Below the pieces are notes generated by a model. It did not search any database. It worked only from the letters and a program-made list of their open reading frames with translations, and had not been told where the DNA came from. Shown here one piece after another: positions 1 through 6,470 of a DNA stretch of 8,242 bases (position 1 is its first letter; each line of letters starts with the position of its first letter). Location of the stretch: contig JAAZVR010000041.1 in NCBI GenBank assembly GCA_018623305.1, positions 1 to 8,242 of the forward strand, read 5' to 3'. Position numbers and translations under genes: made by a program. The stretch comes from Thiotrichales bacterium (lineage in GTDB: Bacteria; Pseudomonadota; Gammaproteobacteria; JAAZVR01).

Positions 1-770
1 AGGCCTTCTAATGATTGACGAAGGTTCGCCACACATTGAGTCGCTTCTTTTTGCAATGAGGTTGAATCTTTTTCATCAAAGCCCGTCATTGCATCCAACA
101 ACATCGCACAGTCTTCTGCGGTTTGACCCATCGGACCCGCTTGGTCAAACGATGATGCATAAGCAATAATGCCAAAACGAGATATACGACCGTAAGTCGG
201 TTTAATCCCCGTAATACCACAGAAAGAGGCAGGCTGGCGAATTGAGCCACCCGTATCCGTACCCGTCGCAATCGGCGCCAATCGAGCGGCAACCGCGGCT
301 GCTGAACCGCCCGAAGAACCGCCCGGTACGGCTGACAAATCCCAAGGGTTTTTCGTTGCTCCGTAGAATGAACTCTCAGAGGTTGAACCCATCGCAAATT
401 CATCCATATTGGTTTTACCCAAAATCGGCATTTTCACGTTTTTTAATAATGTTGTAACCGTTGAATCATAAGGTGGAATAAAGTTATCCAACATTTTCGA
501 CGCACAGGTCGTTTTGATGCCATTGGTACAGAAAATATCTTTATGCGCCAAAGGAATGCCCGTTAATGGATGCGCATCGCCTTTTGCCAATTCTTCATCG
601 GCTTCTTTCGCCATCGCCAAAGCAATTTCAGGTGTCGTCGTAATAAACGAACCGATTTTAGAATCCATTGATTCAATTCGGTTTAAGTATTCTTGAGTCA
701 ATTCGACCGATGTAATTTCTTTGTTTTGTAAGGCCTTCGAAAGTTCAGCCACTGTTTTAGTATGCATCAT
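1..770 (-). CDS. gatA: Glutamyl-tRNA(Gln)/aspartyl-tRNA(Asn) amidotransferase subunit A (GatA), N-terminal half, cut by the window edge
   Basis: GatA is the amidase subunit of GatCAB. It releases ammonia from glutamine, which the complex uses to convert Glu-tRNA(Gln) or Asp-tRNA(Asn) to the amidated form in the cytoplasm. The reading frame is open from the start codon to the left edge, giving about 255 residues where the family is usually about 480-490, so the C-terminal half is missing. The amidase-signature core is clear: GIPLAHKDIF (residues 70-79), PGGSSGGSAAAVA (148-160) and TDTGGSIRQPA (170-180). Counting from the second ATG, the Ser-cisSer-Lys triad falls at Lys76, Ser151 and Ser175, the spacing known for this family. 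Two tandem ATGs occur, at 770 and 767. The GAGG at 777-774 lies only 3 nt from the first but 6 nt from the second, so 767 is the likelier start. The gene begins 5 nt (first ATG) or 8 nt (second ATG) after the gatC stop and should be co-transcribed with it. The partner gatB is expected beyond the left edge but is not visible. Confidence 0.97.
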   Translation of the reverse strand, partial: MMHTKTVAELSKALQNKEITSVELTQEYLNRIESMDSKIGSFITTTPEIALAMAKEADEELAKGDAHPLTGIPLAHKDIFCTNGIKTTCASKMLDNFIPPYDSTVTTLLKNVKMPILGKTNMDEFAMGSTSESSFYGATKNPWDLSAVPGGSSGGSAAAVAARLAPIATGTDTGGSIRQPASFCGITGIKPTYGRISRFGIIAYASSFDQAGPMGQTAEDCAMLLDAMTGFDEKDSTSLQKEATQCVANLRQSLEG

Positions 771-775
771 CAACC

Positions 776-1063
776 TCACTCAATCACTTTAGGCACAAGG
801 AACAAACCGTTCTCAACCGACGGCGATACCGCTTGATAATCATCACGATGGTTGCTTTCCGTCACTTCATCTTCACGCAAACGCTGAGACATATTCAATG
901 GATGAGACATCATTTCAACGCCTTCCACATCCACAGCATTCATCTGTTCAACCATATCCATCACTTGAGTGAGCTTATCGGCATACCCTTGCATTTCGGT
1001 TTCATCAATCGCCAATCGCGCCAAGTGCGCAATTTTAACGACGTCGTCTTGAGTTACTGACAT
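776..1063 (-). CDS. gatC: Glutamyl-tRNA(Gln)/aspartyl-tRNA(Asn) amidotransferase subunit C (GatC)
   Basis: GatC is the small subunit that wraps around GatA and stabilises its contact with GatB in the tRNA-dependent amidotransferase. The 95-residue length is typical of the family. The sequence has the family's look throughout: an N-terminal helical part containing the VVKIAHLARLAI segment (8-19), a central MSHPL segment (52-56) followed by RLREDEV (61-67), and the conserved C-terminal tail VENGLFLVPKVIE (83-95). It has no membrane segments. The ATG at 1063 is preceded by AGGGA about 8 nt upstream on the minus strand, a moderate ribosome binding site. It is the first gene of a gatC-gatA(-gatB) unit and is transcribed divergently from mreB, a neighbourhood also known in Pseudomonas. 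Nothing unusual was seen. Confidence 0.97.
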   Translation of the reverse strand: MSVTQDDVVKIAHLARLAIDETEMQGYADKLTQVMDMVEQMNAVDVEGVEMMSHPLNMSQRLREDEVTESNHRDDYQAVSPSVENGLFLVPKVIE

Positions 1064-1103
1064 CGAAACAATCCCTTTATCTGTTCAAATTTTTAATGCG
1101 GAT

Positions 1104-1132
1104 ATTCTAACCGAGTTGGCATGCTTTAAAAA
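1104..1132 (-). promoter_or_regulatory. Candidate sigma70-type promoter for gatCA
   Basis: On the minus strand, TAGAAT (1109-1104) matches five of six positions of the -10 consensus. A weak -35-like TTTTTA (1132-1127) sits 17 bp upstream. The predicted transcript would start near 1097 and leave a leader of roughly 34 nt before the gatC ATG. The -10 is good and the -35 poor, so this is a by-eye prediction only. Confidence 0.35.
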
Positions 1133-1136
1133 TGCC
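1118..1136. repeat. Short inverted repeat (5-bp arms) in the divergent promoter region
   Basis: GGCAT at 1118-1122 and ATGCC at 1132-1136 are exact reverse complements separated by the 9-nt spacer GCTTTAAAA. The right arm touches the -35-like hexamer proposed for gatC. It could be a weak operator or a chance occurrence, since arms this short arise easily by chance. Confidence 0.3.
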
Positions 1137-1172
1137 TGAAAGCCTCTTCATCTTTTATTCAGTGTGTTTCGA

Positions 1173-1201
1173 TTCACTTTAAGGCCTAAATCTTTTAATA
1201 T
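1173..1201 (+). promoter_or_regulatory. Candidate sigma70-type promoter for the mreB operon
   Basis: TTCACT (1173-1178) and TAATAT (1196-1201) each match four of six consensus positions and are separated by 17 bp. Transcription would begin near 1208, giving a leader of about 34 nt before the mreB ATG. The position suits the operon, but the surrounding AT-rich sequence offers other TA-rich hexamers, so the exact boxes are uncertain. Confidence 0.35.
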
Positions 1202-1230
1202 TCCCCAATAAATTTAAGTTTTTCGCGCAC

Positions 1231-1236
1231 AGGAAG
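1231..1236 (+). promoter_or_regulatory. Ribosome binding site of mreB
   Basis: AGGAAG lies just upstream of the ATG at 1242, with 7 nt between AGGA and the start codon. It is the clearest Shine-Dalgarno sequence in the first half of the run and supports ATG 1242 as the mreB start. Confidence 0.75.
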
Positions 1237-1241
1237 CACAG

Positions 1242-2282
1242 ATGTTTAAAAAAATTAAAGGCCTCTTTTCAAACGACCTTTCCATCGATTTAGGAACAGC
1301 CAACACGCTGATTTACGCTCGCGGTCAAGGCATTGTCTTGAATGAGCCCAGCGTTGTTGCCGTGCGCGATACAAATCGTGGCGTCAAGCAGAAAGTTGCC
1401 GTCGGCGTTGAAGCTAAAAACATGTTGGGGCGTACACCGGGCAATATCGAAGCCATTCGTCCTTTGAAAGATGGAGTAATCGCAGATTTCCAAATCACTG
1501 AGATTATGCTTCAACACTTCATTCAAAAAGTTCATGAAGCGCGTATGTTTAAACCCAGCCCTCGAGTATTGGTCTGTGTTCCATGTGGTGCCACTCAAGT
1601 TGAACGCCGAGCAATTAAAGAATCTGCAGCAGGCGCAGGTGCGCGTGAAGTTTACTTAATTGAAGAGCCGGTAGCGGCAGCGATTGGTGCAGGCATGCCC
1701 GTCTCTGAAGCGCGTGGTTCGATGGTCGTTGATATCGGTGGTGGTACGACTGAAATAGCGACTCTATCTTTAAACGGTACGGTTTATTCAGAGTCAGTTA
1801 AGATCGGTGGTGATAGCTTTGATGAAACCATCATTCGTTACGTTCGTAAAAAATACGGCATGTCGATTGGTGACTCAACGGCTGAACGCATCAAAAAAGA
1901 AGCCGGCACAGCATACATTGATGGCGATGCGACTTCGATTGATGTGCATGGTTTGAACTTAAGCGAGGGTATCCCACGTAAATTCACCTTAAACTCCACT
2001 GAAATCTTGGAAGCTTTTCAAGAACCTCTAGCCAGTATTGTTGTCGCCGTCAAAAATGCGCTTGAAAAAACACCACCGGAATTAGGTGCAGACATTGCTG
2101 AACGCGGTATCGTACTAACAGGCGGTGGCGCATTATTGCAAAATCTTGACCGATTGATCGCAGAGGAAACCGGCGTACCTGTTTATGTGGCAGATGACCC
2201 ATTGACGTGTGTGGCACGCGGTGGCGGTATGGCGCTTGAAATGATGGATGAACACGGTATGGATTTATTTACTCACGAGTAA
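1242..2282 (+). CDS. mreB: Rod shape-determining protein MreB (bacterial actin)
   Basis: MreB is an ATP-binding actin homologue. It forms membrane-attached filaments in the cytoplasm and steers the elongation machinery (MreC, MreD, RodZ, RodA, PBP2) around the cell. The 346-residue length is almost that of the E. coli protein. The actin-fold nucleotide motifs are all visible: phosphate-1 loop SIDLGTANT (14-22), connect-1 EEPVAAAIGAG (141-151), phosphate-2 loop VVDIGGGTTEIA (162-173) and the adenosine loop GIVLTGGGALL (289-299). The N-terminus MFKKIKGLFS is basic and amphipathic, as expected for the membrane-binding helix of Gram-negative MreB. The start is fixed by a good ribosome binding site and by this N-terminus. 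It is the first gene of the elongation operon, and its stop lies 3 nt before mreC. Nothing is missing or unusual. Confidence 0.98.
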   Translation: MFKKIKGLFSNDLSIDLGTANTLIYARGQGIVLNEPSVVAVRDTNRGVKQKVAVGVEAKNMLGRTPGNIEAIRPLKDGVIADFQITEIMLQHFIQKVHEARMFKPSPRVLVCVPCGATQVERRAIKESAAGAGAREVYLIEEPVAAAIGAGMPVSEARGSMVVDIGGGTTEIATLSLNGTVYSESVKIGGDSFDETIIRYVRKKYGMSIGDSTAERIKKEAGTAYIDGDATSIDVHGLNLSEGIPRKFTLNSTEILEAFQEPLASIVVAVKNALEKTPPELGADIAERGIVLTGGGALLQNLDRLIAEETGVPVYVADDPLTCVARGGGMALEMMDEHGMDLFTHE

Positions 2283-2285
2283 TCC

Positions 2286-3104
2286 ATGTTTAACTACGGC
2301 ATACATGAACGTATTCGTATTAAAACGGCATTGGCCTCAGTCAGTGCCGTTTTGCTTTTGATTCTAGATTTACATTTTGGGATGATGAATCAAGCACGCA
2401 CTTACTTGTATTCAATTACCAGCCCGATTCAAATGGTTTCTGCGCAAATATCTCTCCAAAGCAAAAACCTTCATCAATGGCTACTTAACCAAGAAGCTCA
2501 AGAAGAAACACAAGCCCAACTTGAATCCGAAAACCGGATGCTCAAAGCCCAGCTTTTACAGTTCAACCATTTAAAACGCGAGAATAAGGAACTCAGAGCT
2601 TTATTAAGCGTTTCACCGTCGCAGTTTGCAACTCGCTACCGTCTTGCGCAAATCATTTCGATAGCTCAAGGCTCAGGGCAACAAGTGACTCAAATCAACA
2701 AAGGTTCACAGCACTCCATTCATGCAGGTGATGCGGTTGTTGATACGCAAGGCCTCATTGGCCAAATACAACATACTTCTCTTCTTAATAGCCAAGTTAT
2801 TTTGATTACAGACCCGAATCAAATGATCCCTGTGATTAACCAAAGAACCGGCCTGCGTGGCGTTGTTCAGGGGAATATTAAAAACCTAAAACTGCGTTTT
2901 ATTCCTCAAGGCTCCGATATTAAAACGGGCGATGTGTTGCTGACATCAGGCCTCGGCCAACATTTCCCTGAAGGCTATCCAGTGGCGACAGTTGATCACA
3001 TAACGCAACATAATAACTCCGAGTTTTTAACGGTTTATGCCCAACCCATCGCTCAATTACATCAATCAAGCTATGTGTTGATTTTAGAACAAGGGGCACA
3101 ATAA
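2286..3104 (+). CDS. mreC: Rod shape-determining protein MreC
   Basis: MreC is a bitopic inner-membrane protein whose periplasmic part activates PBP2-RodA and links it to the MreB filament. Visible in order are a short cytoplasmic N-terminus, one hydrophobic membrane segment (about 13-29), a Gln/Glu/Leu-rich heptad-like stretch fitting a coiled coil (about 66-107), and the two-part beta domain (about 115-270). The beta domain contains the family segments GDAVVDTQGLIGQI (148-161), VILITDPNQMIPV (171-183), GLRGVVQG (189-196) and GLGQHFPEGYPV (222-233). At 272 residues it is shorter than E. coli MreC (367) and ends soon after the beta domain, so there is essentially no C-terminal extension. The ATG follows the mreB stop by 3 nt with only a weak GAG upstream, which suggests coupling to mreB translation. 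Its stop overlaps the mreD start. Confidence 0.96.
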   Translation: MFNYGIHERIRIKTALASVSAVLLLILDLHFGMMNQARTYLYSITSPIQMVSAQISLQSKNLHQWLLNQEAQEETQAQLESENRMLKAQLLQFNHLKRENKELRALLSVSPSQFATRYRLAQIISIAQGSGQQVTQINKGSQHSIHAGDAVVDTQGLIGQIQHTSLLNSQVILITDPNQMIPVINQRTGLRGVVQGNIKNLKLRFIPQGSDIKTGDVLLTSGLGQHFPEGYPVATVDHITQHNNSEFLTVYAQPIAQLHQSSYVLILEQGAQ

Positions 3105-3589
3105 TGAACTCTGTACTCCCTAATCGAGCATGGACTTTCATCAGTCTATTGATTGCAATGGTATTTTTGACCTTGCAAAATAACAGCAGCGCAGCTCAAT
3201 TTTTACCCAACTGGCCATGGCTGGTGATGATGTTCTGGGTCCTAACAACACCTCACAAAGTCAACATTGGATCGGCCTTTATTGTTGGGTTACTCTGCGA
3301 CAGCTTGCTGGCTCAACCCATCGGACTTTTTGCTTTATTGTTCAGCCTCAGTGCCTATTTTATGACGACATTAAGTGCTCACTATAAAGGCCTACCCATT
3401 ATTCAGCAAAGTCTCTATATCGGACTTTTCTATGGTTTATTTCAGCTATGTTTAGATGTATTTTCATATGCCTCTAAACCTGAAAACTCTCTCGAGCTTA
3501 ACCTTTGGCCTGTTGGTCTTGTTTTTGTGTTTTGGGGAGCCGTTCAATACAGCCTAGAACGTCTATCTAGACCGGCCCCCATCGAATAA
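3104..3589 (+). CDS. mreD: Rod shape-determining protein MreD
   Basis: MreD is a small polytopic inner-membrane protein that works with MreC in the elongasome and is thought to modulate MreC's effect on PBP2. The 161 residues match the E. coli length (162). Five or six hydrophobic segments can be seen, at roughly 10-25, 33-49, 54-70, 72-93, 101-121 and 134-150. Family signatures are WPWLVMMFWVL (37-47), the PHKVN segment (50-54) and GLLCDSLLAQPIG (62-74), whose Asp66 corresponds to a conserved acidic position of the family. The ATG shares one base with the mreC stop (TAATG). AAGGGG at 3091-3096 gives a proper ribosome binding site, so this gene combines coupling with its own signal. mrdA begins 2 nt after its stop. 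Confidence 0.95.
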   Translation: MNSVLPNRAWTFISLLIAMVFLTLQNNSSAAQFLPNWPWLVMMFWVLTTPHKVNIGSAFIVGLLCDSLLAQPIGLFALLFSLSAYFMTTLSAHYKGLPIIQQSLYIGLFYGLFQLCLDVFSYASKPENSLELNLWPVGLVFVFWGAVQYSLERLSRPAPIE

Positions 3590-3591
3590 TT

Positions 3592-5373
3592 ATGCGCAGA
3601 TATCGCCCTCAACGATTTAGAGTCTTTGTTGCCCTGCTCGTATTAATCACTGCTTTTTTAGTGCTTTTGGGGCGAGTTGTTTATTTACAAATTGTTCAGC
3701 ATGATAAATATCTTGAACTTGCCGATAACAATCGCATCGACATCCGAATACTCCCGCCTCAGAGAGGGCAGATTTTTGATCGGAATGGTGTACTCCTCGC
3801 AGGTCAAAAACCCAGTTATCAACTTGTTGTAAAAAAAGAATTGGCTGATCAACTGGATTCAGACCTTGAACGTCTTAAAACATTGGGGCTTATTGATAAC
3901 AATGACATCCAATATTTTTCAAAAATACAAAAACGTTACAAGAAATTTCATCCCATCCCAGTCAAAACAGGCTTAGATGAACATCAAGCCTACCGCTTTG
4001 CCTCCATTTCTCACCAATTTAAGGGCTTTGACCTCGAAGCGAGCGAAGTCCGTTACTACCCTTTCAAAGCCTCTGGCGTCCATTTCTTAGGGTATGTTGG
4101 CCGCATCAACGACCAAGACTTAAAAACTATTGATCCGCAACGCTACCAAGGGACTCGAGTTATCGGGAAAAACGGGGTTGAAAAATACTATGAATCTCAA
4201 TTGCATGGTCAACCTGGATTTCAGAAAGTTGAGACCAATGTTCAAGGTCGAACCATTCGAATCCTTGAGCAGACGCCTCCAATTAACGGCCAAGATGTAA
4301 CTCTGACCATCGACATTCGACTTCAACACCTTGGGGAAGAATTGCTTAAAGGCGAGCGTGGTAGCATTGTACTTATGGATAATGAAACAGGTGATATTCT
4401 CGCTTTTGTCAGTCAACCCACCTTTGATCCCAATCTATTTGTCAATGGCATTTCGGGCAAGGATTATCAACAGCTTCTCAAAGATCCAAACAAACCCTTT
4501 CTCAATCGAGCATTGAGAGGGCAGTACCCGCCCGGCTCAACTTTTAAGCCTTTTGTTGCGCTGGCCGGTTTAGAGCAAAATTATTTAAATCCGACTAAAA
4601 AATTCTTCGCAGGCCCTTATTTTCAACTGCCCAACAGCACTCACAAATATCGAGACTGGAAAAAACAAGGTCACGGCTGGGTCGATTTAAATAAATCCAT
4701 GGCACAATCCTGTGACGTCTATTTTTATGACCTCGCCACGCGAATGGGCATCACAAAAATACATGACTTCATTCAACCCTTCGGGTTTGGACAAACCACC
4801 GGAATTGATTTACTCGGCGAAAAGAAAGGCCTATTACCCTCTCGAGAATGGAAAAAAGCAGTTAAAAATCAACCTTGGTATCGTGGCGAAACCGTGATCA
4901 CAGGCATTGGTCAAGGCTACACACTTGCGACACCGCTGCAGCTGGCAGCATCGACTGCAGCCCTTGCGAACTCAGGCTTTAAAGTCAAACCTCGAATCAA
5001 CCTACAAAGCCCCTCACAGGGAGAGCAGCTGACTGTCAAAAACCATCACAACTGGAAAAAAGTCGTTGAATCCATGGTCGCAGTGGTGCACTCACCAACG
5101 GGCACGGCTCGCAAATTGGCGAAAGGTCTTGATTATAAAATGGCAGGAAAATCCGGTACAGCGCAGGTTTTCGGCATTAAACAAGGCGAGGAATACGACG
5201 CTGAAAATTTGAAAAAACGATTGCGTGACCACGCACTTTTTACAGCCTTTGCACCTGCAGAAAAACCAGAAGTGACCGTCGCGGTGATTGTTGAAAATGG
5301 CGAATCCGGTTCAGGTGTTGCGGGACCTATTGCAAAGGCCATGATTGAAAAATACTTTGAGTTGAAACCCTGA
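3592..5373 (+). CDS. mrdA: Penicillin-binding protein 2, elongation-specific D,D-transpeptidase
   Basis: PBP2 crosslinks the peptides of new glycan strands made by its partner RodA during lateral wall growth. It is anchored in the inner membrane with its catalytic domain in the periplasm. The order is: basic N-terminus, one membrane anchor (about 11-33), pedestal/dimerisation domain opening with PPQRGQIFDRNG (55-66), and transpeptidase domain (about 235-590). The active-site motifs are intact: SxxK as S316-T-F-K319 in PPGSTFKPF, the SxN-type motif as S373-C-D375, and K520-S-G-T523 in GKSGTAQVFG. The S-x-D form is what I recall for PBP2-class enzymes. The length of 593 is somewhat below E. coli (633), mainly through shorter termini and loops. 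The ATG lies 2 nt after mreD and has no Shine-Dalgarno-like sequence in front, so coupling to mreD is likely. Its stop overlaps the rodA start. Confidence 0.97.
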   Translation: MRRYRPQRFRVFVALLVLITAFLVLLGRVVYLQIVQHDKYLELADNNRIDIRILPPQRGQIFDRNGVLLAGQKPSYQLVVKKELADQLDSDLERLKTLGLIDNNDIQYFSKIQKRYKKFHPIPVKTGLDEHQAYRFASISHQFKGFDLEASEVRYYPFKASGVHFLGYVGRINDQDLKTIDPQRYQGTRVIGKNGVEKYYESQLHGQPGFQKVETNVQGRTIRILEQTPPINGQDVTLTIDIRLQHLGEELLKGERGSIVLMDNETGDILAFVSQPTFDPNLFVNGISGKDYQQLLKDPNKPFLNRALRGQYPPGSTFKPFVALAGLEQNYLNPTKKFFAGPYFQLPNSTHKYRDWKKQGHGWVDLNKSMAQSCDVYFYDLATRMGITKIHDFIQPFGFGQTTGIDLLGEKKGLLPSREWKKAVKNQPWYRGETVITGIGQGYTLATPLQLAASTAALANSGFKVKPRINLQSPSQGEQLTVKNHHNWKKVVESMVAVVHSPTGTARKLAKGLDYKMAGKSGTAQVFGIKQGEEYDAENLKKRLRDHALFTAFAPAEKPEVTVAVIVENGESGSGVAGPIAKAMIEKYFELKP

Positions 5374-6470
5374 TGTTGAGTGTTCCATTTAATCTACGAA
5401 TTGACCGCACACTGCTAATCTTACTCATGATGATGGCAGGTGCTTCGCTTGTTGTGCTCTATAGCGCGAGCAACCAAGATCTTGCCGTAGTGATTAAGCA
5501 GGCGACCCGTTTCAGCGTTGCATTTATTATGATGTTGGCGATCGCTCAAATCTCCCCTCACACTTATAAACGGTGGGCCCCATTAATGTATGTAGGTGGC
5601 TTGATCCTCCTAATTTTAGTACTCATACTCGGCACAACAGGCAAAGGCGCTCAAAGGTGGATTAACATCGGTGGCTTTCAATTCCAACCTTCTGAAATCA
5701 TGAAGCTCGCCCTGCCCTTGATGGTCGCTTGGTGGCTATCACTCAATGAAAACGCCCTACGATTTAAGCATTGGAGTATCGCTTTTGTATTGGTCGCTGT
5801 GGCCACATTACTGATCGCCAAACAACCCGACCTGGGCACCTCAATTTTGATCGCTGCCAGTGGGTTATTTGTGTTGTATTTTGCTGGCTTATCATGGAAG
5901 GTTATTGGCGCAGGAATCGCAACCGTTGCGGCCAGTTTGCCAGCGTTATGGATGGTCATGCATGATTATCAAAAACAACGCGTTTTAACTTTTCTCAATC
6001 CCGAATCAGATCCATTGGGGTCTGGCTATCACATCATCCAATCTAAAATCGCCATCGGCTCAGGTGGAATTGAAGGCAAAGGTTGGCTTGCAGGGACCCA
6101 ATCTCAGCTCAATTTTCTACCCGAGCAACATACGGACTTTATCTTTTCGGTTATCTCTGAGGAGTTTGGCCTTTTCGGTGTTATCGCCTTATTGAGCTTG
6201 TATTTTGCGATTTTATTAAGAGGTTTATGGATTACGCTAAATACACAAATGTTTTTCGCTCGCTGTGTCGCAGGCTCAATCACACTCACCTTTTTTACCT
6301 ACATTTTTGTCAACATTGGAATGGTCTCTGGCCTGCTGCCCGTTGTGGGTGTTCCTTTGCCATTAATCAGTTATGGAGGCACTTCTATGTTGACGTTGAT
6401 GGCCGGTTTTGGCATTCTCATGGGCATATACAATCACCAACAAAGACAGGATAGACAAAACCATGTTTAG
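5373..6470 (+). CDS. rodA: Peptidoglycan glycosyltransferase RodA (SEDS family)
   Basis: RodA is the multi-pass inner-membrane SEDS enzyme that polymerises lipid II into glycan strands as PBP2's partner. The 365 residues are almost wholly hydrophobic, with about ten membrane segments as expected. Recognisable signatures are the QRWINIGGFQFQPSE region (94-108), KQPDLGTSIL (150-159), the large periplasmic loop with LNFLPEQHTDFIF (246-258) and the C-terminal GLLPVVGVPLPLISYGGTS run (320-338). Asp255 in HTDFIF corresponds to the catalytic aspartate established for RodA/FtsW enzymes. Linkage to mrdA and the mre genes argues for RodA rather than the division paralogue FtsW. The ATG overlaps the mrdA stop by one base (TGATG), with only a weak GAG 11 nt upstream. 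Its last codons overlap the start of the transglycosylase gene by 8 nt. Confidence 0.97.
   Translation: MLSVPFNLRIDRTLLILLMMMAGASLVVLYSASNQDLAVVIKQATRFSVAFIMMLAIAQISPHTYKRWAPLMYVGGLILLILVLILGTTGKGAQRWINIGGFQFQPSEIMKLALPLMVAWWLSLNENALRFKHWSIAFVLVAVATLLIAKQPDLGTSILIAASGLFVLYFAGLSWKVIGAGIATVAASLPALWMVMHDYQKQRVLTFLNPESDPLGSGYHIIQSKIAIGSGGIEGKGWLAGTQSQLNFLPEQHTDFIFSVISEEFGLFGVIALLSLYFAILLRGLWITLNTQMFFARCVAGSITLTFFTYIFVNIGMVSGLLPVVGVPLPLISYGGTSMLTLMAGFGILMGIYNHQQRQDRQNHV

Larger units (their letters stand above)
1064..1241. other. Divergent intergenic region between gatC and mreB
   Basis: This 178-bp AT-rich stretch is the only sizeable non-coding region in the window. It must hold the promoters for gatCA to the left and for the mreB operon to the right; candidate elements are listed separately. 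A short inverted repeat, GGCAT (1118-1122) and ATGCC (1132-1136) separated by 9 nt, lies within it. I see no convincing terminator hairpin, small ORF or structured RNA. Confidence 0.8.

Noticed and set aside
86..403. 105-codon open frame on the minus strand, rich in Arg and Leu
   Set aside because: It overlaps gatA on the same strand in another frame, has no recognisable motif, and the gatA frame encodes the catalytic amidase signature here.
1116..1144. TTGGCA (1116-1121) as a -35 box for mreB
   Set aside because: There is no acceptable -10 hexamer 16-18 bp downstream; the pair at 1173-1201 fits better.
1290..1598. 102-codon open frame antisense to mreB
   Set aside because: It lies fully inside mreB opposite the conserved ATP-binding region, and its product resembles no family I know.
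4120..4416. 98-codon open frame antisense to mrdA
   Set aside because: It lies opposite the PBP2 coding region with no ribosome binding site or motif, consistent with a shadow frame.
6409..6462. Upstream in-frame start that would lengthen the transglycosylase by 18 residues
   Set aside because: It would place polar and charged residues before the signal peptide and overlap rodA by 62 nt, while ATG 6463 has a better context.
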